NCBI RefSeq assembly: GCF_050908845.1
Contig: NZ_CP194171.1
Location: 4,030,001-4,094,000 of the forward strand
DNA: 64,000 nucleotides
Direction of reading: 5' to 3'
Source of the DNA: Marinobacterium_D sp050908845
Lineage (GTDB): Bacteria; Pseudomonadota; Gammaproteobacteria; Pseudomonadales; Balneatricaceae
Positions 1 through 8,406 of the stretch are shown here, piece by piece. The notes beneath the pieces are model-generated. The model saw nothing but the letters and a program-made list of their open reading frames with translations, was not told the DNA's origin and searched no databases. Position numbers and translations under genes: made by a program. Position 1 is the stretch's first letter, and each line of letters starts with the position of its first letter.

Positions 1-128
1 CAACATCGAGTGATGTAGCGGTGAGCGAACAGCAGCGGACTCTGCCCACCCAACCGATGCCGCAGACCGGTGATCAGCGAGTCCTTGCCACTGCCCGAGG
101 GGCCCATCAGGTAAAACAGGTGTGCCAT
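1..128 (-). CDS. phnN: PhnN, ribose 1,5-bisphosphate phosphokinase (5' part only)
   Basis: Only the first 42 codons are inside the window; the gene runs off the left edge. The protein begins MAHLFYLMGPSGSGKDS, a P-loop (GPSGSGKDS, residues 9-17) of the guanylate-kinase-like fold used by PhnN. PhnN makes phosphoribosyl pyrophosphate from ribose 1,5-bisphosphate, the last salvage step of the C-P lyase pathway. The start codon lies two bases beyond the phnM stop, so it is translated as part of the same operon. The identification rests on the P-loop and on its place directly after phnM, which is the usual order. Confidence 0.85.
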   Translation of the reverse strand, partial: MAHLFYLMGPSGSGKDSLITGLRHRLGGQSPLLFAHRYITRC

Positions 129-130
129 GA

Positions 131-1267
131 TCAGAATACCCGGCCGCCATCTTTCCAGACATGCTTGATATGGGCGTGATCCTCAAGCCCTTCGTACCAA
201 ACCAGATCAGCGCGCTTACCAATGGCGATTTCGCCACGATCCTCAAGCCCTGCTGCCAGGGCTGGACGCTGACTGACAAGGCGCGTGGCGGCAGCCAGGT
301 CATATCCATTACGCTCATCTGCCGCCAGTTTAAAGGCAGCATCAAGCAGGCTGGCCGGGTAGTAATCACTGGAAAGAACATCCAGCAACCCCTCGCTGGC
401 CAGACTATGGGCAGCGACGTTACCAGAGTGAGAGCCGCCACGAACCACATTGGGCGCCCCCATCAATACCGCCATGCCATGGCGATGAGCTTCCCGTGCC
501 GACACCTCAGTGGTCGGAAATTCAGCGATTACCATGCCATGCTCCAGTGACTCGGTCACATGCTCCAGCGTGGCATCGTCATGGCTGGCCAACGGAATTC
601 CCAGCCCAAGGCAGATATCGGCAATCGCACGACGATAATCGGTACTGTAGAGATTACTTGCCTCAGACTGGCGCACGATAAACGCTTCCATCTCGCTATC
701 GGACATTTTGTATTTGCCCTGGTAGTACTGACGGTATTTATCGATATTGGCGAACTGACGCTGGCCCGGCGAGTGATCCATGATCGAGACCAGCTGTGGC
801 GGGTGCGACTCGAGCAGAGTTCTGAAGTTGTGCAACGTATCCTGGTGACTTACTTCACAACGCAGATGCAGCAGGTGATCAGCGCGGGTCAGCCCCCGGT
901 CGCGACTTGCATGCAGTGCATCCGCCATGCGGCTGAGATTATTCAGGCGCTCGCTGCCCTCCACCACATCACCCACGGAGATCGCATCAAACACCGTTGT
1001 GATGCCTGCACTGATCATCTGAGCGTCATGCACTTTGAACGCCTGCATGCCTGGCCAGGCTACACCGGGACGGGGCGTGAAGTGTTTTTCCATATTGTCG
1101 GTGTGTAGCTCGACCATACCCGGCATCAGGTAGCCACCTTCACAGTCTACGGCACCGGGCAGACTGACACCGCCGGAGTCTATTGCCTCGATGCAGCCCC
1201 GATTGATGTGCAAGCTGCCATTAATCACCTCGTTGCTAAGAACGATCTTGGCATTGGTAAGAATCAT
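131..1267 (-). CDS. phnM: PhnM, alpha-D-ribose 1-methylphosphonate 5-triphosphate diphosphatase
   Basis: PhnM is an amidohydrolase-superfamily enzyme that removes pyrophosphate from alkylphosphonate-ribose triphosphate to give the 5-phosphate substrate of PhnJ. The 378 residues equal the Escherichia coli length. The PhnM metal-site motif HTDNMEKH is at residues 55-62. A later GAPNVVRGGSHSGN segment and a C-terminal GKRADLVW segment are typical of cyclic amidohydrolases. The ATG overlaps the phnL stop (ATGA), which indicates translational coupling. It acts in the cytoplasm, downstream of PhnI and the PhnGHIJ core complex. Family assignment is near certain; no anomalies seen. Confidence 0.96.
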   Translation of the reverse strand: MILTNAKIVLSNEVINGSLHINRGCIEAIDSGGVSLPGAVDCEGGYLMPGMVELHTDNMEKHFTPRPGVAWPGMQAFKVHDAQMISAGITTVFDAISVGDVVEGSERLNNLSRMADALHASRDRGLTRADHLLHLRCEVSHQDTLHNFRTLLESHPPQLVSIMDHSPGQRQFANIDKYRQYYQGKYKMSDSEMEAFIVRQSEASNLYSTDYRRAIADICLGLGIPLASHDDATLEHVTESLEHGMVIAEFPTTEVSAREAHRHGMAVLMGAPNVVRGGSHSGNVAAHSLASEGLLDVLSSDYYPASLLDAAFKLAADERNGYDLAAATRLVSQRPALAAGLEDRGEIAIGKRADLVWYEGLEDHAHIKHVWKDGGRVF

Positions 1268-1977
1268 GATGCAGCCCTGTTTGCAGATTTTCGGGTGTGA
1301 TCGATTTCAAATATCTGGTCGGCAACCGCCTCACGGGCATCGGCGTCATGGAAGATACCGACCAGCGCGGTGCCGCGCTGACGCGCTTCCCGGATCAGCT
1401 CGACAACAATATTGGCGTTACGTTGGTCCAGCGATGCAGTGGGTTCATCGAGCAGCAAAATGGGGTAGTCGACAATAAAACCACGGGCGATATTGACGCG
1501 CTGCTGCTCGCCACCGGAGAAGGTGCCCGGCGGCAATGACCAAAGACGCTCAGGGATATGCAGGCGCTCAAGCAGCTCACCGGCTCGCTGATGAGCAAGC
1601 GTCTGCTCCACGCCGCGCTCGCGCAGGGGCTGCGCAACCACATCCAGTGTGGATACACGGGGAATGACGCGCAGGAACTGACTCACATAGCCGATGGTCT
1701 CACGGCGAATATCCAACAATGTCTGACTGGGTGCACCGGTTAGCTCCACCATCTCACCACGATGACGGACCCGGATGCTGCCACTGGTGGGTAGGTAGTT
1801 GGCGTAGAGCGAACGCAGCAATGTACTTTTACCGGAGCCACTCTCACCAAAGAGTACGGTGCACTCACCCTGGTGCGCTCTAAAATCGATTCCGCTGAAA
1901 ACAGGGAGCTGGATACCACCCTGGTTATGCAGGGTGAACACCTTGGTGAGCCCCTTTACTTCAATCATGGTTTGCAT
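1264..1977 (-). CDS. phnL: PhnL, C-P lyase system ABC-type ATPase
   Basis: PhnL is one of two ABC-type ATPases of the C-P lyase complex. They bind the PhnGHIJ core rather than a membrane permease. Walker A GESGSGKST lies near residues 44-52, the signature SGGEQQRVNIARG in the middle of the second half, and Walker B LLLDEPTASLD follows. Start choice: an ATG at 1983 is only two bases from a GGAG sequence, whereas the ATG at 1977 sits eight bases from it, so 1977 is preferred; 1968 would best match the E. coli N-terminus. The gene ends in a 4-bp ATGA overlap with phnM. PhnK and PhnL are distinguished by position and by the RVNIARGFIVDYPILLLDEP segment typical of PhnL. Confidence 0.94.
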   Translation of the reverse strand: MQTMIEVKGLTKVFTLHNQGGIQLPVFSGIDFRAHQGECTVLFGESGSGKSTLLRSLYANYLPTSGSIRVRHRGEMVELTGAPSQTLLDIRRETIGYVSQFLRVIPRVSTLDVVAQPLRERGVEQTLAHQRAGELLERLHIPERLWSLPPGTFSGGEQQRVNIARGFIVDYPILLLDEPTASLDQRNANIVVELIREARQRGTALVGIFHDADAREAVADQIFEIDHTRKSANRAAS

Positions 1978-1993
1978 GTTCATCGCTCCAAAA

Positions 1994-2770
1994 TCAGGGG
2001 GTCAACACCGAGGAGACCAGCAACTGTGTATAGGCGTGTTGAGGATCATCGAGAACCTGATCGGTCAGCCCCGTCTCCACCACCTGCCCCCGACGCATAA
2101 CGATCAACCGCTGCGCCAGCAGACGCGCCACCGCTAGGTCGTGGGTAACAATGACCACCGCCAGATTCAGCTCGGTCACCAGGCGTCGCAGCAGGTCCAG
2201 CAGACGCGCCTGCACAGAGACGTCCAGGCCGCCAGTAGGCTCATCCATGAACACCAGGCGCGGATGGGTCACCAGATTGCGGGCGATCTGCAGACGCTGC
2301 TGCATCCCCCCTGAATAGGTGGTCGGCTTGTCGTCGATGCGGTCGATATCCAGCTCCACATCGCCCATCCACTGCTCGGCGGTCGCACGCAGGTTGCCGT
2401 AGTGGCGCTCACCGGTGGCCATCAGCCGCTCGCCAATATTTGCGCCGCCAGAAACGCCCATACGCAGACCATCCCTGGCATGCTGATGCACGATGCCCCA
2501 TTCGGTTCGCTGCAACTGACGCTGACGTGACTCACTCAGGCTGTACAGATCCAGACACTCCCCGTGCCGATTGTGATAGTGGATCGAGCCACTATCCGGG
2601 GCCAGGCGTGCCGAAAGGCAGCTCAACAGGGTCGACTTGCCGGAGCCTGATTCGCCAACAATGCCCAACACTTCACCGGGGTAGAGATCGAAGCTGACGT
2701 CGGCACACCCCTTGTTCGCCGCATAGAGCTTGGTGATATCCCTCACCTGTAATAAAGGTTCGGTACTCAT
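1994..2770 (-). CDS. phnK: PhnK, C-P lyase system ABC-type ATPase
   Basis: 258-residue ABC ATPase with Walker A GESGSGKST (residues 39-47), signature YSGGMQQRLQIARN and Walker B LVFMDEPTGGLD. In known C-P lyase complexes PhnK binds PhnJ and is thought to drive conformational change of the core by ATP hydrolysis. There is no permease partner in the operon, which fits this role. The ATG overlaps the phnJ stop as ATGA, and phnL follows after 16 bp. It could be mistaken for an oligopeptide-transport ATPase by sequence alone, but the operon position settles the call. Confidence 0.95.
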   Translation of the reverse strand: MSTEPLLQVRDITKLYAANKGCADVSFDLYPGEVLGIVGESGSGKSTLLSCLSARLAPDSGSIHYHNRHGECLDLYSLSESRQRQLQRTEWGIVHQHARDGLRMGVSGGANIGERLMATGERHYGNLRATAEQWMGDVELDIDRIDDKPTTYSGGMQQRLQIARNLVTHPRLVFMDEPTGGLDVSVQARLLDLLRRLVTELNLAVVIVTHDLAVARLLAQRLIVMRRGQVVETGLTDQVLDDPQHAYTQLLVSSVLTP

Positions 2771-3627
2771 GCGCTCTCCTCCTGCAGGGCCAGGCGCGTC
2801 CGGCAGTAATCGGTATCGGAACAGATAAACTCGTGGTGACCCTGGTCATCCATCACCACCTCATCCAGGAAGCTCTCCTCGGAGCCACAGATGGCACAGC
2901 TCGCTTCCCAGCGCTGAACCTCAAACGGGTGGTCTTCAAAGTCCAGACTGCGTACTTCGGTGTAGGGCGGTACGGCGTAAATCCGTTTCTCGCGCCCAGC
3001 CCCAAACAGCTGCAGTGCCGGTGAATTGTCCATCTTGGGATTGTCGAATTTGGGAATCGGCGACGGATCCATCACAAAACGACCGTTGACCTGCACCGGA
3101 TAGGCGTAGGCAGTAGCGATATGGCCAAACTGGGCAATATCTTCGTACAGCTTGATGTGCATGACGCCGTAATCCTCCAGCGCGTGCATCTTGCGTGTTT
3201 CCACCTCGCTGGGTTCGATAAAGCGCAGCGGCTCCGGGATCGGCACCTGGTAGATCAGGATCTGATCCTCGTGCAGTGGCTTTTCCGGAATTCGGTGACG
3301 CGTCTGAATCAGGGTCGCCTCTTCGGTCTGCTCGGTAGTTTCCACCCCTGTCAGGTCACGGAAAAATGCTCGAATACTCACCGCGTTGGTGGTGTCATCG
3401 GCACCCTGATCGATCACTTTCAGGCAGTCATCATCACCGACAACCGCTGCTGTGACCTGCATACCTCCGGTGCCCCAGCCATAGGGCATGGGCATTTCAC
3501 GGCCGCCGAAAGGCACCTGGTAACCGGGAATGGCCACCGCCTTGAGCAGCGCCCGACGGATCATCCGTTTAGTCTGTTCATCGAGATAGGCGAAGTTGTA
3601 GCCCGCTCTGATGGGGGAACGACTCAT
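2767..3627 (-). CDS. phnJ: PhnJ, radical-SAM carbon-phosphorus lyase
   Basis: PhnJ breaks the C-P bond of ribose 1-phosphonate 5-phosphate, releasing alkane and 1,2-cyclic ribose phosphate. It uses S-adenosylmethionine and a 4Fe-4S cluster. The four conserved cysteines are present with spacing CX2CX21CX5C (C244, C247, C269, C275), matching C241, C244, C266 and C272 of the E. coli enzyme. The product is 286 residues, against 281 in E. coli. An open frame extends 44 codons further upstream, but the ATG at 3627 overlaps the phnI stop (ATGA) and starts MSRSPIRAGYNFAYLDEQTK as expected for the family, so it was chosen. All residues needed for catalysis that I can recognise are intact. Confidence 0.97.
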   Translation of the reverse strand: MSRSPIRAGYNFAYLDEQTKRMIRRALLKAVAIPGYQVPFGGREMPMPYGWGTGGMQVTAAVVGDDDCLKVIDQGADDTTNAVSIRAFFRDLTGVETTEQTEEATLIQTRHRIPEKPLHEDQILIYQVPIPEPLRFIEPSEVETRKMHALEDYGVMHIKLYEDIAQFGHIATAYAYPVQVNGRFVMDPSPIPKFDNPKMDNSPALQLFGAGREKRIYAVPPYTEVRSLDFEDHPFEVQRWEASCAICGSEESFLDEVVMDDQGHHEFICSDTDYCRTRLALQEESA

Positions 3628-4715
3628 GATTGATTCTCCTCTTGCGACGCCGCATCGGCCTGGCGAATTCGCCGTATCAACTCCAGCTCCGACTGGAAAT
3701 CCACGTAATGGGGCAACTTCAGGTGGGACACGAAACCGGCTGCTTCCACGTTGTCGCAATGGGCGAGCACAAACTCCTCTTGCTGAGCCGGAGACTTGAC
3801 CTCCTCGTCGTAGTCGCCGGCCTGCAGGGCACGATCAACCAGTGCCATCGACATCACCTTGCGCTCGCACTGACCAAAGCCAAGACCATAGCCACGGGTG
3901 AACTTGACCTCGCCCTCTTCAAGCCGGGTAAAGCCGTTGACCATCTCGCACTCGCTGACTTGGATCGAGCCGATCTCCACCTCGAATCCCAGCTCTTCCG
4001 GTACGATGCTCACATCCACCTCACCGATGCGGATCTCTCCGGCAAAGGGGTGGTTGCGGCCATAGCCGCGCTGGGTGGAGTACCCCAGAGCCAACAGAAA
4101 GCCCTCGTCGCCACGGACCAGCGCCTGCATCCGGGCGCTGCGATCACTGGGATAGGTAGGCGGGTCGCGGGTGATATCGGCAGGCTCAGAGCCGGTGTCC
4201 AACTCGGAAACCATCAGGCCTTCCTGCTCCAGCAGCTGGGAGACTCGGGCCATGGACTCCTCTACACGCTCAGCCATCTCTTCGGTGGTCAGCTCCCCGA
4301 CCTTCCCCTCGGCCAAGAGCGCGAAGTCGAGCAGACGATGGGTGTAGTCGAATGTTGGCCCCAACACCTGTCCGCCCGGCAGATCCTTGTAAGTAGCGGA
4401 AATTCGACGCTCTATTTCCATGGCGTCGGTATTGATCGGTTCACTGCTGTAGAAACGGTTTAGCGTGGTGCGATAGGCGCGCAGAAGAAAAATCGCTTCC
4501 ACCAGATCCCCGGCCGCCTGTTTGATCGCCAGAGCCGCCAGCTCAGGATCGTAAACCGAGCCCTCGGTCATCACCCGGTCCACCGCCAGTGACAACTGCT
4601 CTTCAATCTGGGAAACCGCCAGCTCAGGCTGCTCATCGCCGCCGCGACGGCGCCGGGCCAGTAACTCGTGGGCAGAGCGGATCGCCTTTTCGCCCCCTTT
4701 GACTGCGACGTACAT
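3624..4715 (-). CDS. phnI: PhnI, C-P lyase core nucleosidase subunit
   Basis: PhnI, with PhnG and PhnH, couples the phosphonate to the ribose of ATP by displacing adenine. The protein starts MYVAVKGGEKAI, the characteristic PhnI N-terminus, and carries the conserved GYGRNHPFAGEIRIGE segment past its middle. The length of 363 residues is close to the 354 of E. coli. The gene overlaps phnH at its start (the ATG shares its A with the phnH TGA) and phnJ at its end. It acts in the cytoplasm in the PhnG2H2I2J2 complex. No defects seen. Confidence 0.96.
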   Translation of the reverse strand: MYVAVKGGEKAIRSAHELLARRRRGGDEQPELAVSQIEEQLSLAVDRVMTEGSVYDPELAALAIKQAAGDLVEAIFLLRAYRTTLNRFYSSEPINTDAMEIERRISATYKDLPGGQVLGPTFDYTHRLLDFALLAEGKVGELTTEEMAERVEESMARVSQLLEQEGLMVSELDTGSEPADITRDPPTYPSDRSARMQALVRGDEGFLLALGYSTQRGYGRNHPFAGEIRIGEVDVSIVPEELGFEVEIGSIQVSECEMVNGFTRLEEGEVKFTRGYGLGFGQCERKVMSMALVDRALQAGDYDEEVKSPAQQEEFVLAHCDNVEAAGFVSHLKLPHYVDFQSELELIRRIRQADAASQEENQS

Positions 4716-5323
4716 CAGATCACCTCCACTTGAGTCGTGCGGGGAATGGCGGCTACCTGGGTACCACTCACCAGAATCATGTCCAGCCCCTGCGGGAAGG
4801 GATCAGGACGCTGCTGAAGATAAGCAAGCAGCGCTTCGCCCGGATGGCTCAACGAGAGTTTGCGCCGACCCGGTATTCCGGGCCCACTGAGCTGCAGCGT
4901 CAACAATTCGCTGTCGCCGCAGTCCGGCTCAATGCGATCAACCTGGATTACCAGTGTGCAGCTGCGATCAGGATACTCGGGCTCGCCGATCTTGAGTCCG
5001 TCGAGCGAGGTCAGTTCGCCCGCCTTCGCCATCACAAAATCTGCCTCGGCCGGCTCATCCACACAGGGAGCCCCAGCGTGAAAATTGAGGTTGGTGCGGA
5101 TCAGGTCAGTGTCCAGCGACGGACTTAACCAGAGCCCTGTGGTCTGATCCATCAACGATAGCAGCGTGCTCAGTGCTGCCGGCGACAGCTCCGCTAACGC
5201 ATCGGCATAATCAAGTGTGCGGATGACACCGGGTTCACTCATCACTTTCAGGAGCTGTCGGAATGCCTGCTGAGCATCGCGTACCGGCTCGGTAAAACCC
5301 TTTTGCAGTTGGGTATCAGTCAT
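4715..5323 (-). CDS. phnH: PhnH, C-P lyase core subunit
   Basis: PhnH is a non-catalytic (or not yet assigned) subunit of the PhnGHIJ core. The start at 5323 gives MTDTQLQKGFTEPVRDAQQAFR, matching the family start, and 202 residues against 194 in E. coli. The open frame continues upstream to 5380 without a start that makes sense. Internal landmarks are FRQLLKVMSEPG near the N-terminus and a GPGIPGRR segment around two thirds, both usual in PhnH. The ATG begins one base after the phnG stop codon, so the two are translationally linked. The identification is secure from sequence and order. Confidence 0.95.
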   Translation of the reverse strand: MTDTQLQKGFTEPVRDAQQAFRQLLKVMSEPGVIRTLDYADALAELSPAALSTLLSLMDQTTGLWLSPSLDTDLIRTNLNFHAGAPCVDEPAEADFVMAKAGELTSLDGLKIGEPEYPDRSCTLVIQVDRIEPDCGDSELLTLQLSGPGIPGRRKLSLSHPGEALLAYLQQRPDPFPQGLDMILVSGTQVAAIPRTTQVEVI

Positions 5324-5324
5324 C

Positions 5325-5774
5325 TCAGTCCTCCCCCCTGACGAGCGTGAAGAAGTCGACACGGGTCGCATCGGTCTCACGGCGTTTCTGGCTGCGCGCT
5401 TTGGAGAGCATCGATTCGATCGGCTGTATTACGCGAGCAATCAAGGTTTCCCCCATCTGTGGATCCTGCAGCAGCGCATCGAGCTGAGCTGCGCGAAGCG
5501 CATGGGTCTTATTGCGACCGGCGATATAGCTGTACCCCACAGTATCCAGCGAGGACCGCACCACACAGCGAGTAAGCGTCATATCACCCAGATTGAAGCG
5601 TTCGCCCTTGTTACCCATCCGAGCGCGGACCTGGGTCAATCCGATCTCGGGTGCTCGGATCAACTCAAAACTCACCTCTTTGATGGCCTCTTCGGACAAC
5701 TCCAGAAGCACCTCAACCGGGGCTTTGGCCAACACCGACATCCAGTGCTGGCGTTGTTCTATGGCGGTATTCAT
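5325..5774 (-). CDS. phnG: PhnG, C-P lyase core subunit
   Basis: 149 residues, essentially the E. coli PhnG length of 150. The start MNTAIEQRQHWMSVLAKAP and the segment GERFNLGDMTLTRCVV are characteristic of PhnG. The C-terminal part (KARSQKRRETDATRVDFFTLV) is also typical. PhnG pairs with PhnI in the core complex that forms the phosphonate-ribose bond. The ATG overlaps the phnF stop (ATGA), making the operon continuous from phnF. No unusual features. Confidence 0.95.
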   Translation of the reverse strand: MNTAIEQRQHWMSVLAKAPVEVLLELSEEAIKEVSFELIRAPEIGLTQVRARMGNKGERFNLGDMTLTRCVVRSSLDTVGYSYIAGRNKTHALRAAQLDALLQDPQMGETLIARVIQPIESMLSKARSQKRRETDATRVDFFTLVRGED

Positions 5775-6499
5775 GGTTTGGGTTCCACACTGTATTCAAA
5801 AAGATCACTGCGACTGCGAGCGATGGAGTATTCCCGCAATTCATCGGTCTGCCGGCAGTGGTTGCGGGTATGCACCTCCATGACGGGCACGCCTCGCGTG
5901 ATCGACAACTGATCGCACTCCTGGAAAGTAGGCATACGCGCCCGCAGACGGGTGGTACCTCTGCGCAGCTCGATTTCCCAGTTATCGCGCAGGAATTGAT
6001 GCAGCGATCCACCCCCGAAGGTGCTCAACGCATCATCGGACAGCCCGAACAGGTAGTGACGGATAAGGCAGACCGGCTCACCCTCAATCAGACGTCGGGT
6101 TTTTAGCTCGTGAATTCGAGTGTCCGGCGCCATATCCAGCTGCTGGGCCAATGTCTCCGGCAATGTTGTTCGCTTGCAGTGAAGCACCTCGGTTTCGAGC
6201 CCCAACCCGATCTGGTTGAGGTTATGAGAGAACGCCGCCCGGTCATGCAGGGCATAGTCGATCGGCGTCTGCACAATTTTGCATCCCAGTCCCTGGTAGC
6301 GACGCACCAGTCCATCCTGAACCAGCTCATCAATAGCTCGCCGAACTGTATGTCGATTGACCGAGAAACGATCGGCCAGGCGACTTTCCGGCGGCAACAG
6401 GTCACCGGCGCTGTACTGGGAGATAATTTCGTTACGCAACTGAGTTGCGATTTTTAGATACAGGGCCATTTGTCTATACATGTCCTCAGATAGCAGCAT
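5771..6499 (-). CDS. phnF: PhnF, GntR/HutC-family phosphonate operon regulator
   Basis: 242-residue transcription factor: an N-terminal winged helix-turn-helix of GntR type (LADRFSVNRHTVRRAIDELVQDGLV, about residues 41-65) followed by a UTRA ligand-binding domain. Such PhnF proteins repress C-P lyase operons. Here the gene lies inside the operon between phnE and phnG, as in E. coli, suggesting autoregulation (inference). The 6499 start has no clear ribosome-binding site; an internal ATG at residue 7 follows a GAGG and is an alternative. The stop overlaps the phnG start. Confidence 0.93.
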   Translation of the reverse strand: MLLSEDMYRQMALYLKIATQLRNEIISQYSAGDLLPPESRLADRFSVNRHTVRRAIDELVQDGLVRRYQGLGCKIVQTPIDYALHDRAAFSHNLNQIGLGLETEVLHCKRTTLPETLAQQLDMAPDTRIHELKTRRLIEGEPVCLIRHYLFGLSDDALSTFGGGSLHQFLRDNWEIELRRGTTRLRARMPTFQECDQLSITRGVPVMEVHTRNHCRQTDELREYSIARSRSDLFEYSVEPKP

Positions 6500-6504
6500 T
6501 CATC

Positions 6505-7299
6505 TCAGATAAATGCCTTGCGCAACCGCTGAGACAGCAGGTCAGTGAGCGTCACGCTGATAATGATGACGATCATCACCGCGCAGGTTTGCTGAAACTG
6601 GAAACCACGGATGCTCTCCCAGAGAATCACACCGATGCCGCCGGCACCGACCATGCCTACCACGGTGGCGGAGCGAACATTGGATTCGAAACGATAGAGT
6701 GAATAGGAGATCCACAGCGGCAGCACCTGGGGAATCACGCCATAGAGAATCTCTTCCAGCATATTGGCGCCGGTGGCACGAACCCCTTCCACGGGGCCCG
6801 GGTCAATCGCTTCCACTGCTTCAGAAAAGAGTTTGGCTAGCACACCAGTGGTGTGAACGAACAGCGCCAGCACGCCGGCAAAGGGACCAAGCCCTACGGC
6901 AACAACAAACAGCATGGCGAACACCATCTCGTTGATCGCACGAGTGGCATCCATCAAACGGCGCACCGGCTGATAAACCCAGACCGGCATCAGGTTTTCG
7001 GCACTGAGAATTCCGAAAGGCACGGACAAAATAATGGAGAGTACGGTGCCCCAGAGCGCTATATGGATGGTGATAACCATCTCTTCCAGGTAAAAACCGA
7101 TATCACCGAAATCAGGAGGAAAGAAATCTGCGGCAAATTCGGCCATGTTGCCGCTTTCGGTAATCAGTACCAGCGGATTGATTTCTGCCGCGTCCCAACC
7201 CCAGCCCAGCAGGGAGAAAAGTACAACCCAGCTAATCGCTGCGATCCAATTGAACGGCTTACGTTCCAGAGTCAGATTATGGGCACTAGACTCGATCAT
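6505..7299 (-). CDS. phnE: PhnE, phosphonate ABC transporter permease
   Basis: 264-residue inner-membrane permease with about six hydrophobic segments. The first is near residues 18-34 (WIAAISWVVLFSLLGWG). The EAA loop that contacts the PhnC ATPase is visible as EAVEAIDPGPVEGVRATGA. The C-terminal region VGMVGAGGIGVILWESI is typical of PhnE. It works with PhnD (binding protein) and PhnC (ATPase) to import phosphonates and possibly phosphate esters. Only one permease gene is present. It follows phnD after a short hairpin-containing gap, and the phnF start lies five bases after its stop. Confidence 0.95.
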   Translation of the reverse strand: MIESSAHNLTLERKPFNWIAAISWVVLFSLLGWGWDAAEINPLVLITESGNMAEFAADFFPPDFGDIGFYLEEMVITIHIALWGTVLSIILSVPFGILSAENLMPVWVYQPVRRLMDATRAINEMVFAMLFVVAVGLGPFAGVLALFVHTTGVLAKLFSEAVEAIDPGPVEGVRATGANMLEEILYGVIPQVLPLWISYSLYRFESNVRSATVVGMVGAGGIGVILWESIRGFQFQQTCAVMIVIIISVTLTDLLSQRLRKAFI

Positions 7300-7331
7300 G
7301 AAAGTGAACTCGGCTAACAGTGAACGAAATA

Positions 7332-7355
7332 ACCGGCACCACGATGGGTGCCGGT
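7332..7355 (-). repeat. Intercistronic hairpin between phnD and phnE
   Basis: A perfect 9-bp inverted repeat (ACCGGCACC / GGTGCCGGT) with a 6-base loop lies just after the phnD stop and before phnE. On the transcribed strand it is followed only by TTATTTCG, not a long T run. It looks more like a processing or stabilising element after the abundant binding-protein gene than a full terminator. Confidence 0.7.
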
Positions 7356-7367
7356 CAGGCTGGAAGA

Positions 7368-8384
7368 TCAGTTAGCAGATGCTGCTTCCAGAGCATTCAT
7401 ACGACGGTTAAGGACCGCCAGCTGGTCGTCAATTTCACGCAGCTGAGTCTCTTTGTCCTTGGCAGAAAGTTTTTCATCGTTGGCGATGGAAGCACGCTTC
7501 TTGAACAGCGCCAATTGACGGATCGGCAGCAGCTGATCATTGCTGGAAGCCTTGAACGGAGCCCACTGCAGGCCTTCAAGAACCGCCAGCTCTTCAGCAT
7601 CACCGGTAGTGCCGTAGGTCATGAAGAAGTCGTAAATCTTGGACTTAGCGCTCTCCTCGAGATTGGTGCGCCATACGATCGGGTCGGACGGGATCAGCGG
7701 AGATTTCCAGATCACTTTTACTTGGTCATATTTGTCCGGGTGAGTGACCTTGATGCGGGCCAGGTTCTCGGTGTTGTTGGTGGCCACATCTACCTGACCG
7801 TTAGCCACGGCAAGGAAGTTGGATTCGTGGCTGGCGTTAGTTACACGCTTGAACGCTTTTTTCGGCTCAACACCATTCTTGGCGAAAACGTAGTAACCCG
7901 GTACCAGGAAGCCAGAGGTGGAGTTCGGGTCACCGTTACCGAAAGCCAGATTGTCGGCCTGTGCCAGCATGTCATCCACATTGTTGAGCGCATCGTTATC
8001 CTTCTGCGCGATCAGCAGGCTCCAGTATCCCGGGTTGCCGGACACATCGACGGTCTGGGCGAAGATCTCGCCACCGGCACGATCTACCGCTTCCATAGCA
8101 GACTTGTTTCCGTACCAGGCCACATCAACCTTGTCGAAACGCATCGCCTGGATAATGCCTGCGTAATCGGATGCGAAGAACGGCTTCACTTCCATACCCA
8201 GATCTTCAGACATATCGGCCAGGAACGGCTCCCACACGGTGCGCAGGTTCTGGGAAGATTCGGTAGAGATGATGCCGAAGTTCAGCTCTTTCATCTCCTC
8301 GGCCTGGGCAACCTGGGTACCGGTTAGCGCAGCGGTAAAAGCAAGGCCGGCGGTAATTCCAGAGAACAGCTTCTTGAGTTTCAT
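7368..8384 (-). CDS. phnD: PhnD, periplasmic phosphonate-binding protein
   Basis: Solute-binding component of the phosphonate ABC importer. A clear Sec signal peptide (KLKK charged start, hydrophobic core, cleavage after AQA near residue 28) precedes a mature part starting EEMKELNFGIIS. The motifs FFASDYAGIIQAMRFDKVDVAWYGNKSA and NPGYWSLLIAQ are typical of PhnD; the tyrosines and following polar residues line the phosphonate pocket in the family. The ATG at 8384 follows GGAG by seven bases; a TTG one codon earlier was not used. The C-terminal tail is a coiled-coil-like stretch (KDKETQLREIDDQLAVLNRRM), seen in some PhnD proteins. Confidence 0.95.
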   Translation of the reverse strand: MKLKKLFSGITAGLAFTAALTGTQVAQAEEMKELNFGIISTESSQNLRTVWEPFLADMSEDLGMEVKPFFASDYAGIIQAMRFDKVDVAWYGNKSAMEAVDRAGGEIFAQTVDVSGNPGYWSLLIAQKDNDALNNVDDMLAQADNLAFGNGDPNSTSGFLVPGYYVFAKNGVEPKKAFKRVTNASHESNFLAVANGQVDVATNNTENLARIKVTHPDKYDQVKVIWKSPLIPSDPIVWRTNLEESAKSKIYDFFMTYGTTGDAEELAVLEGLQWAPFKASSNDQLLPIRQLALFKKRASIANDEKLSAKDKETQLREIDDQLAVLNRRMNALEAASAN

Positions 8385-8406
8385 CAAAGGCTCCTAAACT
8401 CGTTTT

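Noticed and set aside
3630..4463. 277-codon open frame antisense to phnI
   Set aside because: No motif, and it conflicts with the overlapping stop/start structure of the phn operon.
7320..8327. 335-codon open frame antisense to phnD
   Set aside because: Shadow of phnD; the sense strand has a signal peptide and phosphonate-binding motifs.
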